From: Osedax frankpressi
Taxonomy: Eukaryota > Annelida > Polychaeta > Sabellida > Siboglinidae
Length of the DNA stretch: 64,000 nucleotides
Direction of reading: 5' to 3'
Assembly (NCBI GenBank): GCA_964035775.1
Contig: OZ038312.1
Coordinates: 31,745,855 to 31,809,854, forward strand
Shown: one piece after another, positions 1 to 13,339 of the stretch
Layout: every line of letters starts with the position of its first letter
Position numbering within the stretch: the first letter of the stretch is position 1
The notes under the pieces: generated by a model
The model's database searches: none
What the model saw: the letters and a program-made list of their open reading frames with translations, nothing else
Told to the model about the DNA's origin: nothing
Made by a program: the position numbers and the translations under genes

Positions 1-3000
1 TTCACTATATTATTGTTAAGTCTTCACTATATTATTGTTAAGTTTTCACTATATTATTGTTAAGTCTTCACTATATTATTGTTAAGTTTTCACTATATTA
101 TTGTTAAGTTTTCACTATATTATTGTTAAGTTTTCACTATATTATTGTTAAGTTTTCACTATATTATTGTTAAGTTTTCACTATATTATTGTTAAGTTTT
201 CACTATATTATTGTTAAGTTTTCACTATATTATTGTTAAGTTTTCACTATATTATTGTTAAGTCTTCACTATATTATTGTTAAGTTTTCACTATATTATT
301 GTTAAGTCTTCACTATATTATTGTTAAGTTTTCACTATATTATTGTTAAGTATTCACTATATTATTGTTGTCTTCACTATATTATTGTTGTCTTCACTAT
401 ATTATTGTTAAGTCTTCACTATATTATTGTTAAGTTTTCACTATATTATTGTTAAGTCTTCACTATATTATTGTTGTCTTCATTCTATTATTGTTAAGTT
501 TTCACTATATTATTGTTAAGTTTTCACTATATTATTGTTAAGTCTTCACTATATTATTGTTGTCTTCATTCTATTATTGTTAAGTTTTCACTATATTATT
601 GTTAAGTCTTCACTATATTATTGTTGTCTTCACTATATTATTGTTGTCTTCACTATATTATTGTTAAGTTTTCACTATATTATTGTTAAGTCTTCACTAT
701 ATTATTGTTAAGTTTTCACTATATTATTGTTGTCTTCACTATATTATTGTTGTCTTCACTATATTATTGTTAAGTTATCACTATATTATTGTTAAGTTTT
801 CACTATATTATTGTTAAGTTTTCACTATATTATTGTTGTCTTCACTATATTATTGTTAAGTCTTCACTATATTATTGTTAAGTTTTCACTATATTATTGT
901 TGTCTTCACTATATTATTGTTGTCTTCACTATATTATTGTTAAGTTATCACTATATTATTGTTAAGTTTTCACTATATTATTGTTAAGTTTTCACTATAT
1001 TATTGTTAAGTCTTCACTATATTATTGTTAAGTTTTCACTATATTATTGTTAAGTTTTCACTATATTATTGTTAAGTTTTCACTATATTATTGTTGTCTT
1101 CACTATATTATTGTTGTCTTCACTATATTATTGTTAAATCTTCACTATATTATTGTTAAGTCTTCACTATATTATTGTTAAGTTTTCACTATATTATTGT
1201 TGTCTTCACTATATTATTGTTGTCTTCACTATATTATTGTTAAGTTATCACTATATTATTGTTAAGTTTTCACTATATTATTTTTGTCTTCACTATATTA
1301 TTGTTAAGTTTTCACTATATTATTGTTGTCTTCACTATATTATTGTTAAGTTTTCACTATATTATTGTTAAGTTTTCACTATATTATTGTTAAGTTTTCA
1401 CTATATTATTGTTAAGTCTTCACTATATTATTGTTAAGTCTTCACTATATTATTGTTAAGTTTTCACTATATTATTGTTAAGTTTTCACTATATTATTGT
1501 TAAGTCTTCACTATATTATTGTTAAGTCTTCACTATATTATTGTTGTCTTCACTATATTATTGTTAAGTTTTCACTATATTATTGTTGTCTTCACTATGT
1601 TATTGTTGTCTTCACTATATTATTGTTAAGTTTTCACTATATTATTGTTGTCTTCACTATATTATTGTTGTCTTCACTATATTATTGTTAAGTTTTCACT
1701 ATATTATTGTTGTCTTCACTATATTATTGTTAAATCTTCACTATATTATTGTTAAGTCTTCACTATATTATTGTTAAGTTTTCACTATATTATTGTTGTC
1801 TTCACTATATTATTGTTGTCTTCACTATATTATTGTTAAGTTATCACTATATTATTGTTAAGTCTTCACTATATTATTGTTAAGTTTTCACTATATTATT
1901 ATTAAGTCTTCACTATATTATTGTTAAGTTTTCACTATATTATTTTTGTCTTCACTATATTATTGTTAAGTTTTCACTATATTATTGTTATCTTCACTAT
2001 ATTATTGTTAAGTCTTCACTATATTATTGTTAAGTTATCACTATGTTATTGTTGTCTTCACTATATTATTGTTAAGTTTTCACTATATTATTGTTAAGTT
2101 TTCACTATATTATTGTTAAGTTTTCACTATATTATTGTTAAGTTTTCACTATATTATTGTTAAGTTTTCACTATATTATTGTTAAGTTTTCACTATATTA
2201 TTGTTAAGTTATCACTATATTATTGTTAAGTTTTCACTATATTATTGTTAAGTTTTCACTATATTATTGTTAAGTCTTCACTATATTATTGTTTAGTTTT
2301 CACTATATTATTATTAAGTCTTCACTATATTATTGTTAAGTTTTCACTATATTATTGTTGTCTTCACTATATTATTGTTAAGTCTTCACTATATTATTGT
2401 TAAGTCTTCACTATATTATTGTTGTCTTCACTATATTATTGTTGTCTTCACTATATTATTGTTAAGTTTTCACTATATTATTGTTAAGTTTTCTCTATAT
2501 TATTGTTAAGTTATCACTATATTATTGTTAAGTTTTCACTATATTATTGTTAAGTCTTCACTATGTTATTGTTGTCTTCACTATATTATTGTTGTCTTCA
2601 CTATATTATTGTTAAGTTTTCACTATATTATTGTTAAGTTTTCACTATATTATTGTTAAGTTTTCACTATACTATTGTTAAGTTTTCACTATATTATTGT
2701 TAAGTCTTCACTATATTATTGTTGTCTTCACTATATTATTGTTAAGTTTTCACTATATTATTGTTAAGTCTTCACTATATTATTGTTGTCTTCATTCTAT
2801 TATTGTTAAGTCTTCACTATATTATTGTTAAGTTTTCACTATATTATTGTTACGTTTTCACTATATTATTGTTAAGTTATCACTATATTGTTGTTAAGTT
2901 TTCACTATATTATTGTTGTCTTCACTATATTATTGTTAAGTCTTCACTATATTATTGTTAAGTCTTCACTATATTATTGTTAAGTCTTCACTATATTATT

Positions 3001-3542
3001 GTTAAGTCTTCACTATATTATTGTTGTCTTCACTATATTATTGTTAAGTCTTCACTATATTATTGTTAAGTCTTCACTATATTATTGTTAAGTTTTCACT
3101 ATATTATTGTTAAGTCTTCACTATATTATTGTTAAGTTTTCACTATATTATTGTTAAGTCTTCACTATATTATTGTTAAGTTTTCACTATATTATTGTTA
3201 AGTCTTCACTATATTATTGTTGTCTTCACTATATTATTGTTAAGTCTTCACTATATTATTGTTAAGTTTTCACTATATTATTGTTAAGTCTTCACTATAT
3301 TATTGTTAAGTTTTCACTATATTATTGTTAAGTCTTCACTATATTATTGTTAAGTTTTCACTATATTATTGTTAAGTCTTCACTATATTATTGTTGTCTT
3401 CACTATATTATTGTTAAGTCTTCACTATATTATTGTTAAGTCTTCACTATATTATTGTTGTCTTCACTATATTATTGTTAAGTCTTCACTATATTATTGT
3501 TAAGTCTTCACTATATTATTGTTAAGTCTTCACTATATTATT

Positions 3543-3794
3543 GTTGTCTTCACTATATTATTGTTGTCTTCACTATATTATTGTTAAGTCTTCACTATAT
3601 TATTGTTAAGTCTTCACTATATTATTGTTGTCTTCACTATATTATTGTTAAGTCTTCACTATATTATTGTTGTCTTCACTATATTATTGTTGTCTTCACT
3701 ATATTATTGTTAAGTCTTCACTATATTATTGTTAAGTCTTCACTATATTATTGTTAAGTCTTCACTATATTATTGTTGTCTTCACTATATTATT
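3543..3794 (+). repeat. Local duplication of a 126-bp six-unit block
   Basis: Two adjacent copies of the unit order 20, 20, 22, 22, 20, 22 (sum 126 bp) begin near 3543 and 3669. Because 126 is divisible by 3, this block keeps a reading frame open, which explains the 86-residue open frame over 3497-3757 that encodes only repeat peptide. It is a satellite sub-structure and not a gene. Confidence 0.8.
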
Positions 3795-4544
3795 GTTAAG
3801 TCTTCACTATATTATTGTTAAGTTTTCACTATATTATTGTTAAGTATTCACTATATTATTGTTAAGTCTTCACTATATTATTGTTAAGTTTTCACTATAT
3901 TATTGTTGTCTTCACTATATTATTGTTAAGTCTTCACTATATTATTGTTAAGTTTTCACTATATTATTGTTGTCTTCACTATATTATTGTTAAGTCTTCA
4001 CTATATTATTGTTAAGTTTTCACTATATTATTGTTAAGTTTTCACTATATTATTGTTAAGTTTTCACTATATTATTGTTGTCTTCACTATATTATTGTTA
4101 AGTTTTCACTATATTATTGTTAAGTTTTCACTATATTATTGTTGTCTTCACTATATTATTGTTAAGTCTTCACTATATTATTGTTAAGTTTTCACTATAT
4201 TATTGTTAAGTCTTCACTATATTATTGTTAAGTCTTCACTATATTATTGTTAATTCTTCACTATATTATTGTTAAGTTTTCACTATATTATTGTTAAGTC
4301 TTCACTATATTATTGTTAAGTCTTCACTATATTATTGTTAAGTCTTCACTATATTATTGTTAAGTTTTCACTATATTATTGTTAAGTCTTCACTATATTA
4401 TTGTTAAGTCTTCACTATATTATTGTTAAGTCTTCACTATATTATTGTTAAGTCTTCACTATATTATTGTTAAGTCTTCACTATATTATTGTTAAGTTTT
4501 CACTATATTATTGTTGTCTTCACTATATTATTGTTGTCTTCACT

Positions 4545-6192
4545 ATATTATTGTTAAGTCTTCACTATATTATTGTTAATTCTTCACTATATTATTGTTG
4601 TCTTCACTATATTATTGTTAAGTTTTCACTATATTATTGTTAAGTTTTCACTATATTATTGTTAAGTTTTCACTATATTATTGTTAAGTCTTCACTATAT
4701 TATTGTTAAGTCTTCACTATATTATTGTTAATTCTTCACTATATTATTGTTAAGTCTTCACTATATTATTGTTAAGTTTTCACTATATTATTGTTAAGTT
4801 TTCACTATATTATTGTTGTCTTAACTATATTATTGTTAAGTTTTCACTATATTATTGTTAAGTTTTCATTCTATTATTGTTAAGTTTTCACTATATTATT
4901 GTTAAGTTTTCACTATATTATTGTTAAGTTTTCACTATATTATTGTTAAGTTTTCACTATATTATTGTTAAGTTTTCACTATATTATTGTTAAGTTTTCA
5001 CTATATTATTGTTAGGTTTTCACTATATTATTGTTAGGTTTTCACTATATTATTGTTAAGTTATCATTATATTATTGTTAAGTTTTCACTATATTATTGT
5101 TAAGTCTTCACTATATTATTGTTAAGTTTTCACTATATTATTGTTAAGTCTTCACTATATTATTGTTAAGTCTTCACTATATTATTGTTAAGTCTTCACT
5201 ATATTATTGTTAAGTTTTCACTATATTATTGTTAAGTTTTCACTATATTATTGTTAAGTCTTCACTATATTATTGTTAAGTCTTCACTATATTATTGTTA
5301 ATTCTTCACATTATTGTTAAGTTTTCACTATATTATTGTTAAGTTTTCACTATATTATTGTTAAGTTTTCACTATATTATTGTTAAGTTATCACTATATT
5401 ATTGTTAAGTCTTCACTATATTATTGTTAAGTCTTCACTATATTATTGTTGTCTTCACAATATTATTGTTAAGTCTTCACTATATTATTGTTAAGTTTTC
5501 ACTATATTATTGTTAAGTTTTCACTATATTATTGTTAATTCTTCACTATATTATTGTTAAGTCTTCACTATATTATTGTTAAGTTTTCACTATATTATTG
5601 TTAAGTCTTCACTATATTATTGTTAAGTCTTCACTATATTATTGTTAAGTCTTCACTATATTATTGTTAAGTTTTCACTATATTATTGTTAAGTCTTCAC
5701 TATATTATTGTTAAGTCTTCACTATATTATTGTTAATTCTTCACTATATTATTGTTGTCTTCACTATATTATTGTTAAGTTTTCACTATATTATTGTTAA
5801 GTTTTCACTATATTATTGTTAAGTTTTCACTATATTATTGTTAAGTCTTCACTATATTATTGTTAAGTCTTCACTATATTATTGTTAATTCTTCACTATA
5901 TTATTGTTAAGTCTTCACTATATTATTGTTAAGTTTTCACTATATTATTGTTAAGTTTTCACTATATTATTGTTGTCTTAACTATATTATTGTTAAGTTT
6001 TCACTATATTATTGTTAAGTTTTCATTCTATTATTGTTAAGTTTTCACTATATTATTGTTAAGTTTTCACTATATTATTGTTAAGTTTTCACTATATTAT
6101 TGTTAAGTTTTCACTATATTATTGTTAAGTTTTCACTATATTATTGTTAAGTTTTCACTATATTATTGTTAGGTTTTCACTATATTATTGTT
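4545..6192 (+). repeat. Direct duplication, two segments about 490 bp long, 1157 bp apart
   Basis: Segments of about 4545-5035 and 5702-6192 share the same ordered set of variants at a constant offset of 1157. These are TTAATTC (4575 and 5732), the 20-bp unit followed by TTAACTA (about 4821 and 5978), TTCATTC, and the first TTAGGTT unit (5016 and 6173). They diverge at the second TTAGGTT, which only the first copy has. The offset fits 49 units of 22, 3 of 20 and one 19-bp unit. Confidence 0.8.
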
Positions 6193-8544
6193 AAGTCTTC
6201 ACTATATTATTGTTAAGTCTTCACTATATTATTGTTAAGTTTTCACTATATTATTGTTAAGTCTTCACTATATTATTGTTAAGTTTTCACTATATTATTG
6301 TTAAGTCTTCACTATATTATTGTTAAGTTTTCACTATATTATTGTTAAGTCTTCACTATATTATTGTTAAGTCTTCACTATATTATTGTTAAGTCTTCAC
6401 TATATTATTGTTAAGTTTTCACTATATTATTGTTATCTTCACTATATTATTGTTAAGTTTTCACTATATTATTGTTGTCTTCACTATATTATTGTTAAGT
6501 TTTCACTATATTATTGTTAAGTTTTCACTATATTATTGTTAAGTTTTCACTATATTATTGTTAAGTTTTCACTATATTATTGTTAAGTCTTCACTATATT
6601 ATTGTTAAGTTTTCACTATATTATTGTTAAGTTTTCACTATATTATTGTTAAGTTTTCACTATATTATTGTTAAGTTATCACTATATTATTGTTAAGTCT
6701 TCACTATATTATTGTTAAGTCTTCACTATATTATTGTTGTCTTCACAATATTATTGTTAAGTCTTCACTATATTATTGTTAAGTTTTCACTATATTATTG
6801 TTAAGTCTTCACTATATTATTGTTGTCTTCATTCTATTATTGTTAAGTTTTCACTATATTATTGTTACGTTTTCACTATATTATTGTTAAGTCTTCACTA
6901 TATTATTGTTAAGTTTTCACTATATTATTGTTAAGTCTTCACTATATTATTGTTAAGTTTTCACTATATTATTGTTAAGTTTTCACTATATTATTGTTAA
7001 GTTTTCACTATATTATTGTTAAGTTTTCACTATATTATTGTTAAGTTTTCACTATATTATTGTTAAGTTTTCACTATATTATTGTTAAGTTTTCACTATA
7101 TTATTGTTAAGTTTTCACTATATTATTGTTAAGTCTTCACTATATTATTGTTAAGTTTTCACTATATTATTGTTAAGTCTTCACTATATTATTGTTAAGT
7201 TTTCACTATATTATTGTTAAGTATTCACTATATTATTGTTGTCTTCACTATATTATTGTTGTCTTCACTATATTATTGTTAAGTCTTCACTATATTATTG
7301 TTAAGTTTTCACTATATTATTGTTAAGTCTTCACTATATTATTGTTGTCTTCATTCTATTATTGTTAAGTTTTCACTATATTATTGTTAAGTTTTCACTA
7401 TATTATTGTTAAGTCTTCACTATATTATTGTTGTCTTCATTCTATTATTGTTAAGTTTTCACTATATTATTGTTAAGTCTTCACTATATTATTGTTGTCT
7501 TCACTATATTATTGTTAAGTTTTCACTATATTATTGTTAAGTCTTCACTATATTATTGTTGTCTTCATTCTATTATTGTTAAGTTTTCACTATATTATTG
7601 TTAAGTTTTCACTATATTATTGTTAAGTCTTCACTATATTATTGTTAAGTTTTCACTATATTATTGTTGTCTTCACTATATTATTGTTAAGTCTTCACTA
7701 TATTATTGTTAAGTCTTCACTATATTATTGTTAAGTTTTCACTATATTATTGTTAAGTTATCACTATATTATTGTTAAGTTTTCACTATATTATTGTTGT
7801 CTTCACTATATTATTGTTAAGTCTTCACTATATTATTGTTAAGTCTTCACTATATTATTGTTGTCTTCACTATATTATTGTTAAGTTTTCACTATATTAT
7901 TGTTAAGTCTTCACTATATTATTGTTAAGTTTTCACTATATTATTGTTAAGTTTTCACTATATTATTGTTAAGTTTTCACTATATTATTGTTAAGTTTTC
8001 ACTATATTATTGTTAAGTTTTCACTATATTATTGTTAAGTCTTCACTATATTATTGTTAAGTTTTCACTATATTATTGTTAAGTTTTCACTATATTATTG
8101 TTGTCTTCACTATATTATTGTTAAGTCTTCACTATATTATTGTTAAGTCTTCACTATATTATTGTTAAGTCTTCACTATATTATTGTTAAGTTTTCACTA
8201 TATTATTGTTAAGTCTTCACTATATTATTGTTAAGTTTTCACTATATTATTGTTGTCTTCACTATATTATTGTTAAGTCTTCACTATATTATTGTTAAGT
8301 CTTCACTATATTATTGTTAAGTTTTCACTATATTATTGTTGTCTTCACTATATTATTGTTGTCTTCACTATATTATTGTTAAGTTATCACTATATTATTG
8401 TTAAGTCTTCACTATATTATTGTTAAGTCTTCACTATATTATTGTTAAGTTTTCACTATATTATTGTTAAGTCTTCACTATATTATTGTTAAGTTTTCAC
8501 TATATTATTGTTAAGTCTTCACTATATTATTGTTAAGTTTTCAC

Positions 8545-8870
8545 TATATTATTGTGGTTTTCACTATATTATTGTTAAGTCTTCACTATGTTATTGTTGT
8601 CTTCACTATATTATTGTTAAGTTTTCACTATATTATTGTTAAGTCTTCACTATATTATTGTTAAGTTTTCACTATATTATTGTTAAGTCTTCACTATATT
8701 ATTGTTAAGTTTTCACTATATTATTGTTAAGTCTTCACTATATTATTGTTAAGTTTTCACTATATTATTGTGGTTTTCACTATATTATTGTTAAGTCTTC
8801 ACTATGTTATTGTTGTCTTCACTATATTATTGTTAAGTCTTCACTATGTTATTGTTGTCTTCACTATATT
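8545..8870 (+). repeat. Local duplication marked by the TTGTGGTT unit, 216 bp apart
   Basis: A distinctive 20-bp unit ending in TTGTGGTT occurs at 8554 and 8770 and was seen nowhere else. Each copy is followed by a CTATGTT unit and a 20-bp unit. That CTATGTT plus 20-bp pair is then repeated once more at about 8846, so the tail is locally triplicated. Confidence 0.75.
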
Positions 8871-9580
8871 ATTGTTAAGTTTTCACTATATTATTGTTAA
8901 GTTATCACTATATTATTGTTAAGTCTTCACTATATTATTGTTAAGTCTTCACTATATTATTGTTAAGTTTTCACTATATTATTGTTAAGTCTTCACTATA
9001 TTATTGTTAAGTTTTCACTATATTATTGTTAAGTCTTCACTATATTATTGTTAAGTTTTCACTATAATATTGTTAAGTTTTCACTATAATATTGTTAAGT
9101 TTTCACTATATTATTGTTAAGTTTTCACTATATTATTGTTAAGTTTTCACTATATTATTGTTAAGTCTTCACTATATTATTGTTAAGTATTCACTATATT
9201 ATTGTTGTCTTCACTATATTATTGTTAAGTTTTCACTATATTATTGTTGTCTTCACTATATTATTGTTAAGTCTTCACTATATTATTGTTAAGTCTTCAC
9301 TATATTATTGTTAAGTCTTCACTATATTATTGTTGTCTTCATTCTATTATTGTTAAGTCTTCACTATATTATTGTTAAGTTTTCACTATATTATTGTTAA
9401 GTTTTCACTATATTATTGTTGTCTTCACTATATTATTGTTAAGTTTTCACTATATTATTGTTAAGTTTTCACTATATTATTGTTAAATCTTCACTATATT
9501 ATTGTTAAGTTTTCACTATATTATTGTTAAGTTTTCATTCTATTATTGTTAAGTTTTCACTATATTATTGTTGTCTTCAC

Positions 9581-9910
9581 TATATTATTGTTGTCTTCAC
9601 TATATTATTGTTAAGTCTTCACTATATTATTGTTGTCTTCACTATATTATTGTTGTCTTCACTATATTATTGTTAAGTCTTCACTATATTATTGTTAAGT
9701 TTTCACTATATTATTGTTGTCTTCACTATATTATTGTTAAGTTTTCACTATATTATTGTTAAGTCTTCACTATATTATTGTTGTCTTCACTATATTATTG
9801 TTAAGTCTTCACTATATTATTGTTGTCTTCACTATATTATTGTTGTCTTCACTATATTATTGTTAAGTCTTCACTATATTATTGTTAAGTTTTCACTATA
9901 TTATTGTTAA
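9581..9910 (+). repeat. Tandem 190-bp block of mixed 22- and 20-bp units
   Basis: The unit order around 9601-9720 recurs at 9791-9910 with an offset of 190, which equals five 22-bp and four 20-bp units. The dense 20-bp units keep frames open and give the short open frames at 9568-9762 and 9692-9910. These encode only repeat peptide from TTG starts. Confidence 0.75.
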
Positions 9911-12900
9911 TTCTTCACTATATTATTGTTAAGTCTTCACTATATTATTGTTAAGTCTTCACTATATTATTGTTGTCTTCACTATATTATTGTTGTCTTC
10001 ACTATATTATTGTTAAGTTTTCACTATATTATTGTTAAGTCTTCACTATATTATTGTTGTCTTCACTATATTATTGTTAAGTCTTCACTATATTATTGTT
10101 AAGTTTTCACTATATTATTGTTAAGTTTTCACTATATTATTGTTAAGTCTTCACTATATTATTGTTAAGTCTTCACTATATTATTGTTGTCTTCACTATA
10201 TTATTGTTAAGTCTTCACTATGTTATTGTTGTCTTCACTATATTATTGTTAAGTTTTCACTATATTATTGTTAAGTCTTCACTATATTATTGTTAAGTTA
10301 TCACTATATTATTGTTAAGTCTTCACTATATTATTGTTAAGTTTTCACTATATTATTGTTAAGTCTTCACTATATTATTGTTAAGTTTTCACTATATTAT
10401 TGTTAAGTTTTCACTATATTATTGTTGTCTTCACTATATTATTGTTAATTTTTCACTATATTATTGTTAAGTTTTCACTATATTATTGTTAAGTCTTCAC
10501 TATATTATTGTTAAGTCTTCACTATATTATTGTTAAGTCTTCACTATATTATTGTTAAGTCTTCACTATATTATTGTTAAGTCTTCACTATATTATTGTT
10601 AAGTCTTCACTATATTATTGTTAAGTCTTCACTATATTATTGTTAAGTCTTCACTATATTATTGTTAAGTCTTCACTATATTATTGTTGTCTTCATTCTA
10701 TTATTGTTAAGTCTTCACTATATTATTGTTAAGTTTTCACTATATTATTGTTAAGTTTTCACTATATTATTGTTGTCTTCACTATATTATTGTTAAGTTT
10801 TCACTATATTATTGTTAAGTTTTCACTATATTATTGTTAAGTCTTCACTATATTATTGTTGTCTTCATTCTATTATTGTTAAGTCTTCACTATATTATTG
10901 TTAAGTTTTCACTATATTATTGTTAAGTTTTCACTATATTATTGTTAAGTCTTCACTATATTATTGTTAAGTCTTCACTATATTATTGTTGTCTTCACTA
11001 TATTATTGTTGTCTTCACTATATTATTGTTAAGTCTTCACTATATTATTGTTGTCTTCACTATATTATTGTTGTCTTCACTATATTATTGTTGTCTTCAC
11101 TATATTATTGTTAAGTCTTCACTATATTATTGTTAAGTCTTCACTATATTATTGTTGTCTTCACTATATTATTGTTAAGTCTTCACTATATTATTGTTAA
11201 GTCTTCACTATATTATTGTTAAGTTTTCACTATATTATTGTTAAGTTTTCACTATATTATTGTTAAGTTTTCACTATATTATTGTTAAGTTTTCACTATA
11301 TTATTGTTAAGTTTTCACTATATTATTGTTAAGTCTTCACTATATTATTGTTAAGTCTTCACTATATTATTGTTAAGTCTTCACTATATTATTGTTGTCT
11401 TCACTATATTATTGTTAAGTCTTCACTATATTATTGTTAAGTCTTCACTATATTATTGTTAAGTTTTCACTATATTATTGTTAAGTTTTCACTATATTAT
11501 TGTTGTCTTCACTATATTATTGTTGTCTTCACTATATTATTGTTAAGTCTTCACTATATTATTGTTAAGTCTTCACTATATTATTGTTAAGTCTTCACTA
11601 TATTATTGTTGTCTTTACTATATTATTGTTGTCTTCACTATATTATTGTTAAGTCTTCACTATATTATTGTTAAGTTTTCACTATATTATTGTTAAGTTT
11701 TCACTATATTATTGTTAAGTCTTCACTATATTATTGTTGTCTTCACTATATTATTGTTAAGTTTTCACTATATTATTGTTAAGTCTTCACTATATTATTG
11801 TTAAGTCTTCACTATATTATTGTTAAGTCTTCACTATATTATTGTTAAGTCTTCACTATATTATTGTTAAGTTTTCACTATATTATTGTTAAGTTATCAC
11901 TATATTATTGTTAAGTTATCACTATATTATTGTTAAGTCTTCACTATATTATTGTTGTCTTCACTATATTATTATTAAGTCTTCACTATATTATTGTTGT
12001 CTTCATTATATTATTGTTAAGTCTTCACTATATTATTGTTAAGTTTTCACTATATTATTGTTAAGTTTTCACTATATTATTGTTAAGTCTTCACTATATT
12101 ATTGTTAAGTTTTCACTATATTATTGTTAAGTTATCACTATATTATTGTTAAGTCTTCACTATATTATTGTTGTCTTCACTATATTATTGTTAAGTCTTC
12201 ACTATATTATTGTTGTCTTCACTATATTATTATTAAGTCTTCACTATATTATTGTTAAGTCTTAACTATATTATTGTTAAGTCTTCACTATATTATTGTT
12301 AAGTCTTCACTATATTATTGTTGTCTTCATTCTATTATTGTTAAGTCTTCACTATATTATTGTTAAGTTTTCACTATATTATTGTTAAGTTTTCACTATA
12401 TTATTGTTGTCTTCACTATATTATTGTTAAGTCTTCACTATATTATTGTCAAGTTTTCACTATATTATTGTTAAGTTTTCACTATATTATTGTTAAGTTT
12501 TCACTATATTATTGTTAAGTTTTCACTATATTATTGTTAAGTCTTCACTATATTATTGTTAAGTCTTCATTATATTATTGTTGTCTTCACTATATTATTG
12601 TTAAGTCTTCACTATATTATTGTTAAGTTTTCACTATATTATTGTTAAGTCTTCACTATATTATTGTTAAGTTTTCACTATATTATTGTTAAGTCTTCAC
12701 TATATTATTGTTAAGTCTTCACTATATTATTGTTAAGTCTTCACTATATTATTGTTAAGTCTTCACTATATTATTGTTAAGTCTTCACTATATTATTGTT
12801 AAGTCTTCACTATATTATTGTTAAGTCTTCACTATATTATTGTTAAGTTTTCACTATATTATTGTTAAGTTTTCACTATATTATTGTTGTCTTAATTATA

Positions 12901-13339
12901 TTATTGTTGTCTTAACTATATTATTGTTAAGTTTTCACTATATTATTGTTAAGTTTTCATTCTATTATTGTTAAGTTTTCACTATATTATTGTTAAGTTT
13001 TCACTATATTATTGTTAAGTTATCACTATATTATTGTTAAGTTTTCACTATAATATTGTTAAGTCTTCACTATATTATTGTTAAGTTTTCACTATATTAT
13101 TGTTAAGTTTTCACTATATTATTGTTAAGTCTTCACTATATTATTGTTAAGTTTTCACTATATTATTGTTAAGTCTTCACTATATTATTGTTAAGTTTTC
13201 ACTATATTATTGTTAAGTCTTCACTATATTATTGTTGTCTTCACTATATTATTGTTAAGTCTTCACTATATTATTGTTAAGTTTTCACTATATTATTGTT
13301 GTTTTCACTATATTATTGTTAAGTCTTCACTATATTATT

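Noticed and set aside
5011-5060. TTAGG as an arthropod telomere repeat
   Set aside because: TTAGG appears once per 22-bp unit as a one-base variant of TTAAG and never in direct 5-bp tandem.
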